Below, piece by piece: positions 26,468 to 34,868 of a DNA stretch of 64,000 nt. Every line of letters begins with the position of its first letter. Positions within the stretch are counted from its first letter, which is position 1. This stretch comes from JAMLHH01 sp964653095 (GTDB taxonomy: Bacteria; Bacteroidota; Bacteroidia; Chitinophagales; JADIYW01): the NCBI GenBank assembly GCA_964653095.1, contig CAZZEH010000003.1:62001-126000 (forward strand), read 5' to 3'. Under the pieces are notes generated by a model. It did no database searches. It was not told the origin of the DNA and saw only the letters and a program-made list of their open reading frames with translations. Both the position numbers and the translations under genes were made by a program.

Positions 26468-29197
26468 ATGAAAATTTTAAAAACAAATTCATCTATTAAA
26501 GATCTGATTTCCAGGAGAAAACAGTACATCTTTATCTTTTTTATACTGTTCTCATTACAATTTGCATACGGTCAAACCGGGGTTATTAAAGGACACATCT
26601 CCGACAGTCAAACAAATGAAGAACTCATAGGTGTTTCAATAGTATTGGACTCTTCATCTATAGGTACTATTTCCGATTTTGACGGAAACTTTATCCTTAA
26701 AAACGTCAAGATAGGAAAACACTTCATCAGCAGCTCTTACATTTCTTACGAATCCAATGTTGTAGAAAATATAAACGTAAGAAATGGTGATACTGTACAT
26801 TTAGAAATAAAACTAAATAGTACATCCATAGATCTTCAGGAAGTTACTGTTTATGCCAAGAAAAACAGGGAAAATGAGAGTACCTTATTAATAGACCAAA
26901 AAAACTCATTGGTAGTTACAAAAAGTATTGGTGCTTCCGAATTATCCAAGAAAGGAATTGGAGATGTCGCTTCGGCAGTTTCTACTATCGCCGGAATATC
27001 TAAACAAGAAGGCGTTAAGAATGTATTTGTACGTGGATTAGGTGACCGATACAATGCTACATTGTTAAATGGGTTGCCTATTCCTTCGGAGGATCCAGAA
27101 TATAAAAACATCTCCTTATCGTTTTTTGAAACGGATATTGTTAAGAATATAGGTGTCGAAAAGGTCTTTTCCATGACCAACAGTAGTGATGTAGGCGGTG
27201 CCGTGATAAATATTAATTCAAAAGAATTAAATGCTAATAAAGAATTCGGCATTAGTATTTCTGCCGGAATCAATTCACAAGTAATAAACCATACTTTTCT
27301 AAAACCGGATGGTGTCAATTACTTTGGCTTTGCAAATACGAGAGAACCTAAAAGCGGACTATTTGATTTCGCCAACCACCTTGATTTAAAGCGAACCTCC
27401 TTACCAATCAACGAAAACTACCGTCTGTTAGGAGGTAAAAGATTTATGCTGGGAAATAACCCTCTTTCATTTTATGCCGTGGCATCTCTATCATCAGATT
27501 ATTCTTACACCAAAGAGAGCATCAAGAATATAACCACGGATGGAACAGCTTATCAAAATCAGCAAGGTCAGAAATATTCGGGAAAGAAAAGCCAGCTTAC
27601 TCTCGCTAATCTAAATTATGAGTCACGGGAAGCCTATTCTATTTCATATAATTTCCTAATGATTCATTCAAATCTCTATTATGTTGGTGAGTATTTTGGT
27701 AAGCACACTGAAAAATTTCAGGATGGAACAGATGAAACCGGGTTTTTAAAACGACAACAAATCAATGACAATCTGTTGCTCACTCATCAGCTGCTTTCCA
27801 AATGGAAAATAACAGACAGATGGAATCTAAGTGCTGCCGCTTCGTACAACAAGATTACAGGAAATGAACCGGACAGAAGAGAAAATTATCTTTCTCAAAG
27901 AGAAGACGGAACTTTCGGATTAACCGGGAGCAACCGGCAAAAACGCTTCTTTTCACAGCTCGCAGAAAATAATTATAATGCCAAAATCGAGATGGATTAC
28001 CAATTAAAAACAGCAAATGACAATCCTAATTCAAAAATATCCTTTGGTTTTCAGACACAATCTTCTAATCTCAAATTCGATGCAAAAGAATATAATTTCT
28101 CCGCAGTTTCAGGTACACTTTCTCCCGATGATTTTTCATTAGATGCCCTCTATAATAGTACAAATTTTGAAGATAGTAGATTCTCTATAAAAGAAGGATT
28201 TCCAAGTAGTTACACGGTTTTTAAAAACAACCAATACGCTTTTGTTTCCGGAAGTTACCAAATTTCCAAATCCCTAAGCGGTACTGCAGGATTCAGATTT
28301 GATTGGGTAAATATAAACGTAGGATATGATGTTCCCGGACAAAAAGGAGAGAATAGTATAAAGACCCCATTTTATCTGCCTAATCTTCATTTGAGATATG
28401 ATATCTCCGCTTTACACACGCTTAGATTCGGATTCAGCAAGACATATACACTGCCTCAATCCAAAGAAATTTCGCCATATCAATATGTCAATATTGGCTT
28501 TGCAAGTGAAGGAAACCCAAAACTCCGTTACTCCGACAATTATAATATAGATATGAAATGGGACTATTATATGAGTAATTCGGAACTGATATCGCTATCT
28601 CTTTTTTATAAAAAAATAGCAAACCCTATTGGTCGTGTTTATAAAGGTAATTCGGCGGGGTTATTAACGTATGAGAATATCAGCAAAAGCGCAGATGTTG
28701 TAGGTGTAGAAGCGGAAGTCAGAAAGAATCTGATTAAAAACAATACGTTAGAATCTGTTCCAAAAAATAATCTTTCATGGGGAATGAGTTTTTCCTACAT
28801 TTTTTCTTCGGCAAAATTGAACCTGACAAATACACCGAATCGAAAAACTGCACTGGAAGGCTCTTCTCCTTTCCTCATTAACAGCGACCTGACCTATCAG
28901 TTTACGAAAGATAAACTTACACTTTCTTCTACACTACTTATCAGTTATTTCAGTGACAGAATTTATACCATAGGTACTATGGGATTCAATGATATCATTG
29001 AGAAATCCGTACCCACTTTAGATTTCGCTTTAGGTGGAAAATGGAATAAAATGTTAGGCTGGAAGTTTAAAGCAGGAAATATCTTGAATCCCGCACTCAA
29101 ACTGACCAGAAAAGTCCAGTCAACGGGAGAAACCGTCACTTTAAGCAGCTATAAAAAAGGGATAAATTTAAGTTTGGGAATAAGTATTGACTTGTAA
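26468..29197 (+). CDS. TonB-dependent receptor of the phosphate regulon
   Basis: Outer-membrane receptor of 909 residues. It has a signal peptide (hydrophobic core about 20-34, ending AYGQ), a carboxypeptidase-regulatory-like domain (KGHISDSQTNEELIGVSIVL ... FDGNFILKNVKIG), then a plug with FVRGLGDRYNATLLNGLPIP and SSDVGGAVININSKEL, and a large barrel to residue 909. The GLGDRYNxTLLNG variant defines a separate receptor subfamily. The Pho-box promoter and the position between phoU and phoB-phoR indicate uptake of a phosphorus compound under phosphate limitation. The ligand is not known. A receptor replacing the broken porin upstream is possible. Confidence 0.85.
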   Translation: MKILKTNSSIKDLISRRKQYIFIFFILFSLQFAYGQTGVIKGHISDSQTNEELIGVSIVLDSSSIGTISDFDGNFILKNVKIGKHFISSSYISYESNVVENINVRNGDTVHLEIKLNSTSIDLQEVTVYAKKNRENESTLLIDQKNSLVVTKSIGASELSKKGIGDVASAVSTIAGISKQEGVKNVFVRGLGDRYNATLLNGLPIPSEDPEYKNISLSFFETDIVKNIGVEKVFSMTNSSDVGGAVININSKELNANKEFGISISAGINSQVINHTFLKPDGVNYFGFANTREPKSGLFDFANHLDLKRTSLPINENYRLLGGKRFMLGNNPLSFYAVASLSSDYSYTKESIKNITTDGTAYQNQQGQKYSGKKSQLTLANLNYESREAYSISYNFLMIHSNLYYVGEYFGKHTEKFQDGTDETGFLKRQQINDNLLLTHQLLSKWKITDRWNLSAAASYNKITGNEPDRRENYLSQREDGTFGLTGSNRQKRFFSQLAENNYNAKIEMDYQLKTANDNPNSKISFGFQTQSSNLKFDAKEYNFSAVSGTLSPDDFSLDALYNSTNFEDSRFSIKEGFPSSYTVFKNNQYAFVSGSYQISKSLSGTAGFRFDWVNINVGYDVPGQKGENSIKTPFYLPNLHLRYDISALHTLRFGFSKTYTLPQSKEISPYQYVNIGFASEGNPKLRYSDNYNIDMKWDYYMSNSELISLSLFYKKIANPIGRVYKGNSAGLLTYENISKSADVVGVEAEVRKNLIKNNTLESVPKNNLSWGMSFSYIFSSAKLNLTNTPNRKTALEGSSPFLINSDLTYQFTKDKLTLSSTLLISYFSDRIYTIGTMGFNDIIEKSVPTLDFALGGKWNKMLGWKFKAGNILNPALKLTRKVQSTGETVTLSSYKKGINLSLGISIDL

Positions 29198-29201
29198 ATA
29201 A

Positions 29202-29258
29202 TGTAACCAAATCTCAACAAAATTTCAATTAAAGGGTAACATTTTACCCCAACATTTG
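29202..29258 (+). promoter_or_regulatory. Pho-box-type promoter of the beta-helix lipoprotein gene
   Basis: Hexamers TGTAAC (29202), CTCAAC (29213), TTCAAT (29224) and GGTAAC (29235) follow at 11-nt steps, and AACATTTG at 29251-29258 again starts 16 nt after the start of the last one. Transcription would begin near 29263, which decides the start codon of the gene. Confidence 0.7.
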
Positions 29259-29312
29259 CAGTACAAAATAAAATCAAAAAATATGTTTTTAAAATCAAAA
29301 AAATCAACAATT

Positions 29313-30491
29313 ATGAAAAGAAGAAAATTGAACTTTAGCTTGTTAGCAGCACTGATTGTGTTTTTATCTGCTACGATAGTGGCATGTAAAAAAGACAAGA
29401 AAGATGATGACCCAAAAAATCCGTCAAGTGAACTATCAGGAAGTATTACCGATGCCAGGAATCTGGACGCCTCCACCACGTACTTTCTAAACGGACCATT
29501 AATCGTGGAGAATGGAGCAACACTTACTATTCCTGCAGGAACGACCATTAAAGCGAGAGAAGGTTTTAATAGTTATATTCTTGTTCTACAAGGAGGAAGA
29601 ATAAATGTGAACGGAACAGCCGAGAAACCGGTAAAAATGACAGCAGATAAAGACAATGCAGAAGCAGGATATTGGGGTGGTTTAATCATTAACGGCAAAG
29701 CACCTTTATCGGGTGGAACTATCGGAAGTACTGAGATTAGTTCTCAATATCAATATGGAGGAACAAACCCTCACGACAATTCTGGAACAATCACGTACCT
29801 TATCCTTGAATACACAGGTGCGAGATCTAGTGCTGATGTAGAACATAACGGCCTGACGTTAAATGGTGTTGGAAACGGAACAGTCATTGAAAACATCTAC
29901 ATTCCTTATGGTGCGGATGATGCTATTGAATTTTTTGGAGGAACAGTAAATGTAAAAAATCTGTTAGTCGTAAATTCGGATGATGATATGTTTGATTTTA
30001 CTCAAGGATACACAGGAACACTAGAAAATGCCTACGGAATTTGGGAACCAGGGTACACCAGCTCAGAATCTGATCCACGCGGAATCGAAGCTGACGGAAA
30101 CCTAGACGGAAACTTCCCAGGTCAACTTGGGCAGTCAGATTTCACAGTAAAAAATATAACCTTTGATTTACGATTAGCTAAAGCTTCGGATGATGATGTG
30201 TCCAACGTAACCAACAAAATGCAAGATGTCATTAAGATCAGAAGAGGTGCCAGAGCGACCATTACCAATGCGCTAGTAAAAGGAAGCGGAACAGCCATTG
30301 ATTTGATAGATTTTAGCGATGGAAAAGGGACAGGAGATAACACATCGACCATAAGCTTGACCAATTCTTTAGTAACCCCCATATTAGGAAAAGAGGTTAA
30401 TCCTACAGATGGATTCCCGGGTGCAAAAATCGAATCAGGTAATACAGGATGCGCAAAAGATATCTTTAGCTGGACAAAGTATGCCTTCTAA
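29313..30491 (+). CDS. Surface lipoprotein with predicted parallel beta-helix, phosphate-regulated
   Basis: Lipoprotein of 392 residues when started at the ATG at 29313 (MKRRKLNFSLLAAL ... TIVACKKDKK), which gives a clean lipobox. The longer frame from 29256 would start upstream of the predicted transcription start and is rejected. The mature part has many short strands with regular G-x-I/V and N-G turns (ENGATLTIPAGTTIKA, YWGGLIINGKAPLSGG, NGLTLNGVGNGTVIENIYI), typical of right-handed beta-helix proteins. A receptor-lipoprotein pair under matching Pho boxes suggests the lipoprotein binds or processes the ligand of the receptor. No catalytic motif was recognised. Confidence 0.72.
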   Translation: MKRRKLNFSLLAALIVFLSATIVACKKDKKDDDPKNPSSELSGSITDARNLDASTTYFLNGPLIVENGATLTIPAGTTIKAREGFNSYILVLQGGRINVNGTAEKPVKMTADKDNAEAGYWGGLIINGKAPLSGGTIGSTEISSQYQYGGTNPHDNSGTITYLILEYTGARSSADVEHNGLTLNGVGNGTVIENIYIPYGADDAIEFFGGTVNVKNLLVVNSDDDMFDFTQGYTGTLENAYGIWEPGYTSSESDPRGIEADGNLDGNFPGQLGQSDFTVKNITFDLRLAKASDDDVSNVTNKMQDVIKIRRGARATITNALVKGSGTAIDLIDFSDGKGTGDNTSTISLTNSLVTPILGKEVNPTDGFPGAKIESGNTGCAKDIFSWTKYAF

Positions 30492-30533
30492 TAAAACAGT
30501 TAGATTGTAAATTTATGCATCAAAATAATCTAC

Positions 30534-30561
30534 GAGCGTGTAATCATTACACGTTCTTTTT
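30534..30561 (+). terminator. Terminator after the beta-helix lipoprotein gene
   Basis: CGTGTA at 30537-30542 and TACACG at 30548-30553 form a stem with loop ATCAT, extended by a G-T and an A-T pair, and followed by TTCTTTTT. Confidence 0.6.
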
Positions 30562-30596
30562 CTGTTATAAAAGCTAACTTAAGGAAATGGAGTTTA

Positions 30597-30604
30597 TACC
30601 TTTA
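30597..30604 (+). promoter_or_regulatory. Candidate -7 element for the phoB-phoR pair
   Basis: TACCTTTA matches TAnnTTTG at seven positions and lies 17 nt before the ATG at 30622. No 11-nt Pho repeats precede it, so the regulator pair does not appear to share the pst promoter architecture. Confidence 0.35.
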
Positions 30605-30621
30605 CAAACAGAAATTTAAAA

Positions 30622-31314
30622 ATGGCACAGGAAAAGATTTTACTAGTAGATGACGACAAAAGTATCTCTGAGATTTTAGAATTTAACTTGAAAAGTGAAG
30701 GCTTTGATGTGACTAGTGTTTATTCAGCAGAAGAGGTTCAGAATTTAAAAATAAGTGATTTCCAACTTCTATTATTAGATGTGATGATGAGTGGAATGTC
30801 CGGCTATAAATTAGCAGAATATATACGCAAAGAAGGTATTGTTATCCCCATCATTTTTCTGACAGCCAAAGATACCGAAAACGATATGCTGACCGGATTT
30901 TCTGTAGGTGGAGATGATTATATTTCCAAACCCTTTTCTATTAAAGAAGTCGTCGCAAGAATTAAGGCAGTTTTAAAAAGAAGTAACTCTACATATAAAA
31001 ACGAGCAACCATACAACTTATTAAAAATCGGAGCCCTTACCATTGATTTAGAATTAAAGGAAGTACTACTAGATAATGAAGAAATCTCCTTGACAAAAAC
31101 AGAATTTGAATTGCTGACACTATTAGCTCAAAAGCCGGAATCGCTATTTCCACGAGAAAGAATCATTCATAAAATTTGGCAAGAGACACCCTATATCACC
31201 AAGCGGACGGTGGATGTACACATCGCTCGTCTAAGAAAAAAAATGGGAAAATATGGAAATGCTATCACCAACCGTTCAGGTTATGGCTACCGCTTTAATG
31301 CAGATGCTTTATGA
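30622..31314 (+). CDS. phoB: PhoB-like response regulator (OmpR/PhoB family)
   Basis: Response regulator of 230 residues. The receiver domain has the acidic pair DD at 10-12, the phosphoacceptor D53 in LLLDVMMSGMSGYK and the conserved lysine in SKPFSIKEVVARI. The C-terminal winged helix of the OmpR/PhoB type includes LTKTEFELLTLLAQ, RERIIHKIW, KRTVDVHIARLRKKMG and NRSGYGYRF. The next gene is its histidine kinase, overlapping by 4 nt. Its location inside the pst/phoU cluster and the shared repeat promoters make it the likely regulator of those promoters. The name phoB is by context; a general OmpR-type regulator cannot be told apart by sequence alone. Confidence 0.85.
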   Translation: MAQEKILLVDDDKSISEILEFNLKSEGFDVTSVYSAEEVQNLKISDFQLLLLDVMMSGMSGYKLAEYIRKEGIVIPIIFLTAKDTENDMLTGFSVGGDDYISKPFSIKEVVARIKAVLKRSNSTYKNEQPYNLLKIGALTIDLELKEVLLDNEEISLTKTEFELLTLLAQKPESLFPRERIIHKIWQETPYITKRTVDVHIARLRKKMGKYGNAITNRSGYGYRFNADAL

Positions 31315-33017
31315 AATTAAATTTCCGCCAACGTCTTTTTCTCTATTTCGCACTTCTTTTTACAGTTTTTGTGATTGGAATTGGAGTTTTTGAACATTAT
31401 AGAGAAAAAATTATTAAAACAGAGGGGTTGGAAGAAAAATTGGATGCTTTTGCTAAACTTATTCAATCCTCTCTCTTATCTAATCCAAATAATTACGGAG
31501 AAACTGTACAAAAATTAGAACTAACCCTACCTCCTGACCTAAGAATAACCATCATTGACCTTCAGGGAAATATTTTATATGACAATGCTCTTGGAAACTA
31601 TTCAAGAATGAAAAATCATGCTGACAGGATTGAAATAAAAACTGCCAGTTTGAAGGGAAACGGTTCGAATATACGTAAATCCGAATCTACTAATCAGCCC
31701 TATTTATATTATGCTAAAAAGTTTAACAATCATTATATTCGGGTAGCTTTACCTTTTAATATTCAATTACAGCAGTTCTTAAAAGCTGACAATCTCTTTT
31801 TATATTTCTTGTTTGGATTGTTCCTTATAACACTCTTTATTATTCATAGAATAACAAGACAATTTGGTAATTCTATTAAGCAATTACGTGATTTTGCAAT
31901 AAATTCAGATTACAATGACTTATCTTTTGGAGATGATGAATTAGGTGAAATTAGTCGCAAAATTTCTGAAAACTATCATCTACTAGAAACGAACAAGAAA
32001 AAGATTTCTTTGGAAAAGCAAAAACTTTTACAGCATATCCAAATCTCAGAGGAAGGTATTTGTTTTATTTCATCTGAAAGAAAGATAGAACTCTACAATG
32101 GTTTGTTCATTCAATACCTTAATCAGTTAGTTGACGAAGCAAAAAGTAATCCAGAAACTATTTTAACAGACCATTTTTTTTCTTCTCTTCATCAATTCAT
32201 AGAACAAACAGAAGATAAATATTTTGAAACTGAAATAAAAAAACAAGGTAAAATATTTTCGCTTCGTGCTAATCTTTTCGATGATAGTAGTTCGGAAGTA
32301 ATATTGACAGATGTTACGCAACAAGAAAAGACAAAGCAGTTAAAACAAGAAATGACAGGAAACATAGCACATGAATTAAGAACGCCAATAACAAGTATTC
32401 GAGCTTATTTAGAAACGATTATAGAACAACCATTATCAGAAGATAAACGAAAGTATTTCACCGAACAAGCATTTTATCAAACGCTTACCCTGTCTGATAT
32501 GATAAAAGATATGAGCATCATTGCGAAACTGGAAGAAGCTCCAAATTCATTTACATTAGAGAACATCTATTTAGTTAAACTATTAGAAAAAATAAAAGAT
32601 GAACAAAAAATCATTCTAGAACAGAAGCAAATTCAAGTCCAATGGAACTTCTCACAAAATTTATCTGCTTATGGAAACTTAAGTTTAATGACTTCCATTT
32701 TTAGAAACCTGATAGAAAACAGTATTCGCTATGCTGGTGAACAAATTAAAATTAATATTTCTCTACTTAATGAAGATGAGGAGTTTTACTACTTTTCCTA
32801 TTATGATACTGGAATTGGAGTGAAAAATGAAGAGCATCTAAATCGAATATTTGAACGCTTTTATCGGGTTCAAGAGGGAAGAACAAGAGAGACCGGAGGA
32901 AGTGGTTTGGGGCTTTCTATTGTAAAAAATGCCGTTCTTTTTCACAAAGGAAATATTTCTGTGAAGAATCGTAAGGAAGGCGGGTTGGAGTTTTTGTTTA
33001 GCTTAAAAAAGCATTAA
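31311..33017 (+). CDS. phoR: PhoR-like sensor histidine kinase
   Basis: Sensor kinase of 568 residues. A first membrane helix (about 8-26) and a second (about 161-178) enclose a periplasmic or extracytoplasmic domain of about 135 residues. A HAMP-like linker follows, then a PAS-like part, then the HisKA domain with NIAHELRTPITSIRAYLET (H354). The ATPase domain has N-box IFRNLIENSIRYA, G1 DTGIGV and G2 GGSGLGLSIV. The layout resembles PhoR. It overlaps the response regulator gene by 4 nt. Phosphate sensing is expected to pass through PstSCAB-PhoU. Confidence 0.85.
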   Translation: MKLNFRQRLFLYFALLFTVFVIGIGVFEHYREKIIKTEGLEEKLDAFAKLIQSSLLSNPNNYGETVQKLELTLPPDLRITIIDLQGNILYDNALGNYSRMKNHADRIEIKTASLKGNGSNIRKSESTNQPYLYYAKKFNNHYIRVALPFNIQLQQFLKADNLFLYFLFGLFLITLFIIHRITRQFGNSIKQLRDFAINSDYNDLSFGDDELGEISRKISENYHLLETNKKKISLEKQKLLQHIQISEEGICFISSERKIELYNGLFIQYLNQLVDEAKSNPETILTDHFFSSLHQFIEQTEDKYFETEIKKQGKIFSLRANLFDDSSSEVILTDVTQQEKTKQLKQEMTGNIAHELRTPITSIRAYLETIIEQPLSEDKRKYFTEQAFYQTLTLSDMIKDMSIIAKLEEAPNSFTLENIYLVKLLEKIKDEQKIILEQKQIQVQWNFSQNLSAYGNLSLMTSIFRNLIENSIRYAGEQIKINISLLNEDEEFYYFSYYDTGIGVKNEEHLNRIFERFYRVQEGRTRETGGSGLGLSIVKNAVLFHKGNISVKNRKEGGLEFLFSLKKH

Positions 33018-33430
33018 ATGTTGCAAATTTAGATTGTTATAGATCAGCATTCAATGTAATAGACAGACAAAAACATCAAATGGAACATTAGAAAACGGAA
33101 AAATTAATAGAAGCATATTTGGAAGGCGTAAGAGGTGTATACCTTTTGCAAACGAACAAATTAACATCTTTCTACGAATAATCAGTTCTTTTCAACCTGA
33201 CGTAACATCATTTTTAGATTTTGTTTCGGACATGACGGATAATCTTGCTACCGACTTGTAACGCAAAATCAAAGGGGTAGATATCGGAATGACACTTTAG
33301 ACAAAGCATCATAGTAAAAGTAGTGCCAAATAAAAATCGTTGAGAAAATAATATAGTGTTTCAGCCCTGCACCTCTCACGAAAGAAGCACAGGGCATGGA
33401 AACACACAAGTCAAAAAAAATGCACAATCA
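33018..33430. other. Intergenic stretch between phoR and hmuY
   Basis: About 410 nt between convergent genes. A short frame of about 60 codons ends in TAA near 33261 and resembles nothing I know. A 6-bp inverted repeat, GCCCTG at 33364 and CAGGGC at 33390, lacks a T-run. Nothing else is supported. Confidence 0.4.
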
Positions 33431-34843
33431 CTAACCTTTTTTAACTAATTTGTATGCTATCACCGGCTTACCTCTTGTACCACCATCAGATTCTGTAAAT
33501 GATATAAATTTCAGTTTGTAGTAATTCCCTTTAGTATCCTTTATTACATAAAAACGGTCTGTCAGCACATTACTTCCAGATTGACCTGCCACTCTCCATT
33601 TGGAACCAATCACGGCTCTATCATTGCTAAAAGTGGTCGTATTGATATTAGATTCAGAATACTCGTCGTAAGAGACTTCACTAGTCATAATCTCTGCCGC
33701 AGTAACACCGTCCCTATTGTTAATCATAACCATATCAGAGTAAGGATAATAAATATTACTTGCTCCAAATGCGGTAAAATAAGAGAATTTTCCCCACTGA
33801 ATATCCCAGTGCTTCTGTGCCGGCATTGCTACTACTTCGTTCCCGGTTAATAAAGATACAAAGCTAAATTGGTATCCAGATTTTTTAGAGATATTAATCG
33901 TTTTAAAATCGGTATCTGCTATGTCTGCATACTGCAAAGTATATCCGTTGCCATTACGCAATACTCTGATTTTTACCCATTTTTCAGGAGAATTTCTTGG
34001 ATCATATTCTTGGTTAGGATCCATAATTCCCGCAAGATTTAAGATATACACTTTATTGTCAGCATCATTTGCAGATATTTCTTTGATTACAGTTTTTGTC
34101 AAATCGCCTGATGCATCATCTACTTTATTCAAATCGCCTGGGCTGAAAGAACTTTTTAATACCATACCTACGGTATCTGCCGGCGTCACATCATTCAAAT
34201 TGTTTTTAGGCAATTCCTGTCCCATTGCATTGGCAAGTGTATAATTCAAAATAACTCTAAATTCGCTACCATTATTAAATCCCAGATTCCAACTGTCTCT
34301 TCTGATAGGCGTTTGAGTATTGGTACTCAATTCTACATAAACGCTGTTCACAGCTTCTGCACCGCCAGAACCTCCGTCTAATTGCATTTCATTTGATTGG
34401 GAAATAATTTCAGAAAACTTCAGAATCATGCTTTTATTTTGTCCAATCAATATTGGTGCGCCGGCAGATTCTATCTTAAAAGTGATGGATTCTTCTCCAG
34501 TGAAAACCACTCCTGAATTCTTGCGAACTTCAAAACTGGTTTGACTTTCACCGGATGGAATTATCAAGTCTATCTTTTGATTTTCCACTGAAGGCGAGGT
34601 GGTATAATCAGAACCATATAATACGCCGTCTTCCGAAATAGATAGTGATACTGCTATCTCCGTTTCTGTGACCCTGCTTAGAATAAGTTTTACCGGGACC
34701 GCTTCTGTAGCGTCATCTATTCCCTTTTCTGTGACTTCAAATTGAAGTAAATTATCCGGTAATGCGGGTTTGTCCTTTTTGCATGAGGCAAATAATGTCA
34801 CCAAAGCAATCATTAAACTAATTAAATTTGATTTGTTCATCAT
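33431..34843 (-). CDS. hmuY: HmuY-family haem-binding lipoprotein with an N-terminal Calx-beta-like domain
   Basis: Lipoprotein of 470 residues (lipobox FASC, then KKDKP). Residues about 35-145 form a Calx-beta-like domain (GSDYTT ... GESQTSFEVR ... GEESITFKI). Residues about 160-470 match the HmuY fold: RRDSWNLGFNNGSEFRVIL, the repeat-like HWDIQWGKFSYFT, DMVMINNRDGVTAAEI and IGSKWRVAG. HmuY captures haem at the cell surface and passes it to an HmuR-type TonB receptor. It is the last gene of the operon and follows the receptor gene after 25 nt. HmuY from other genera is often shorter, so the extra domain is a point of interest. Confidence 0.8.
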   Translation of the reverse strand: MMNKSNLISLMIALVTLFASCKKDKPALPDNLLQFEVTEKGIDDATEAVPVKLILSRVTETEIAVSLSISEDGVLYGSDYTTSPSVENQKIDLIIPSGESQTSFEVRKNSGVVFTGEESITFKIESAGAPILIGQNKSMILKFSEIISQSNEMQLDGGSGGAEAVNSVYVELSTNTQTPIRRDSWNLGFNNGSEFRVILNYTLANAMGQELPKNNLNDVTPADTVGMVLKSSFSPGDLNKVDDASGDLTKTVIKEISANDADNKVYILNLAGIMDPNQEYDPRNSPEKWVKIRVLRNGNGYTLQYADIADTDFKTINISKKSGYQFSFVSLLTGNEVVAMPAQKHWDIQWGKFSYFTAFGASNIYYPYSDMVMINNRDGVTAAEIMTSEVSYDEYSESNINTTTFSNDRAVIGSKWRVAGQSGSNVLTDRFYVIKDTKGNYYKLKFISFTESDGGTRGKPVIAYKLVKKG

Positions 34844-34868
34844 GTTGAATTTTGTTGTGTTATAAAAA

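Noticed and set aside
33064..33261. Short frame between phoR and hmuY
   Set aside because: About 60 codons with no recognisable family and no start signal; probably chance.
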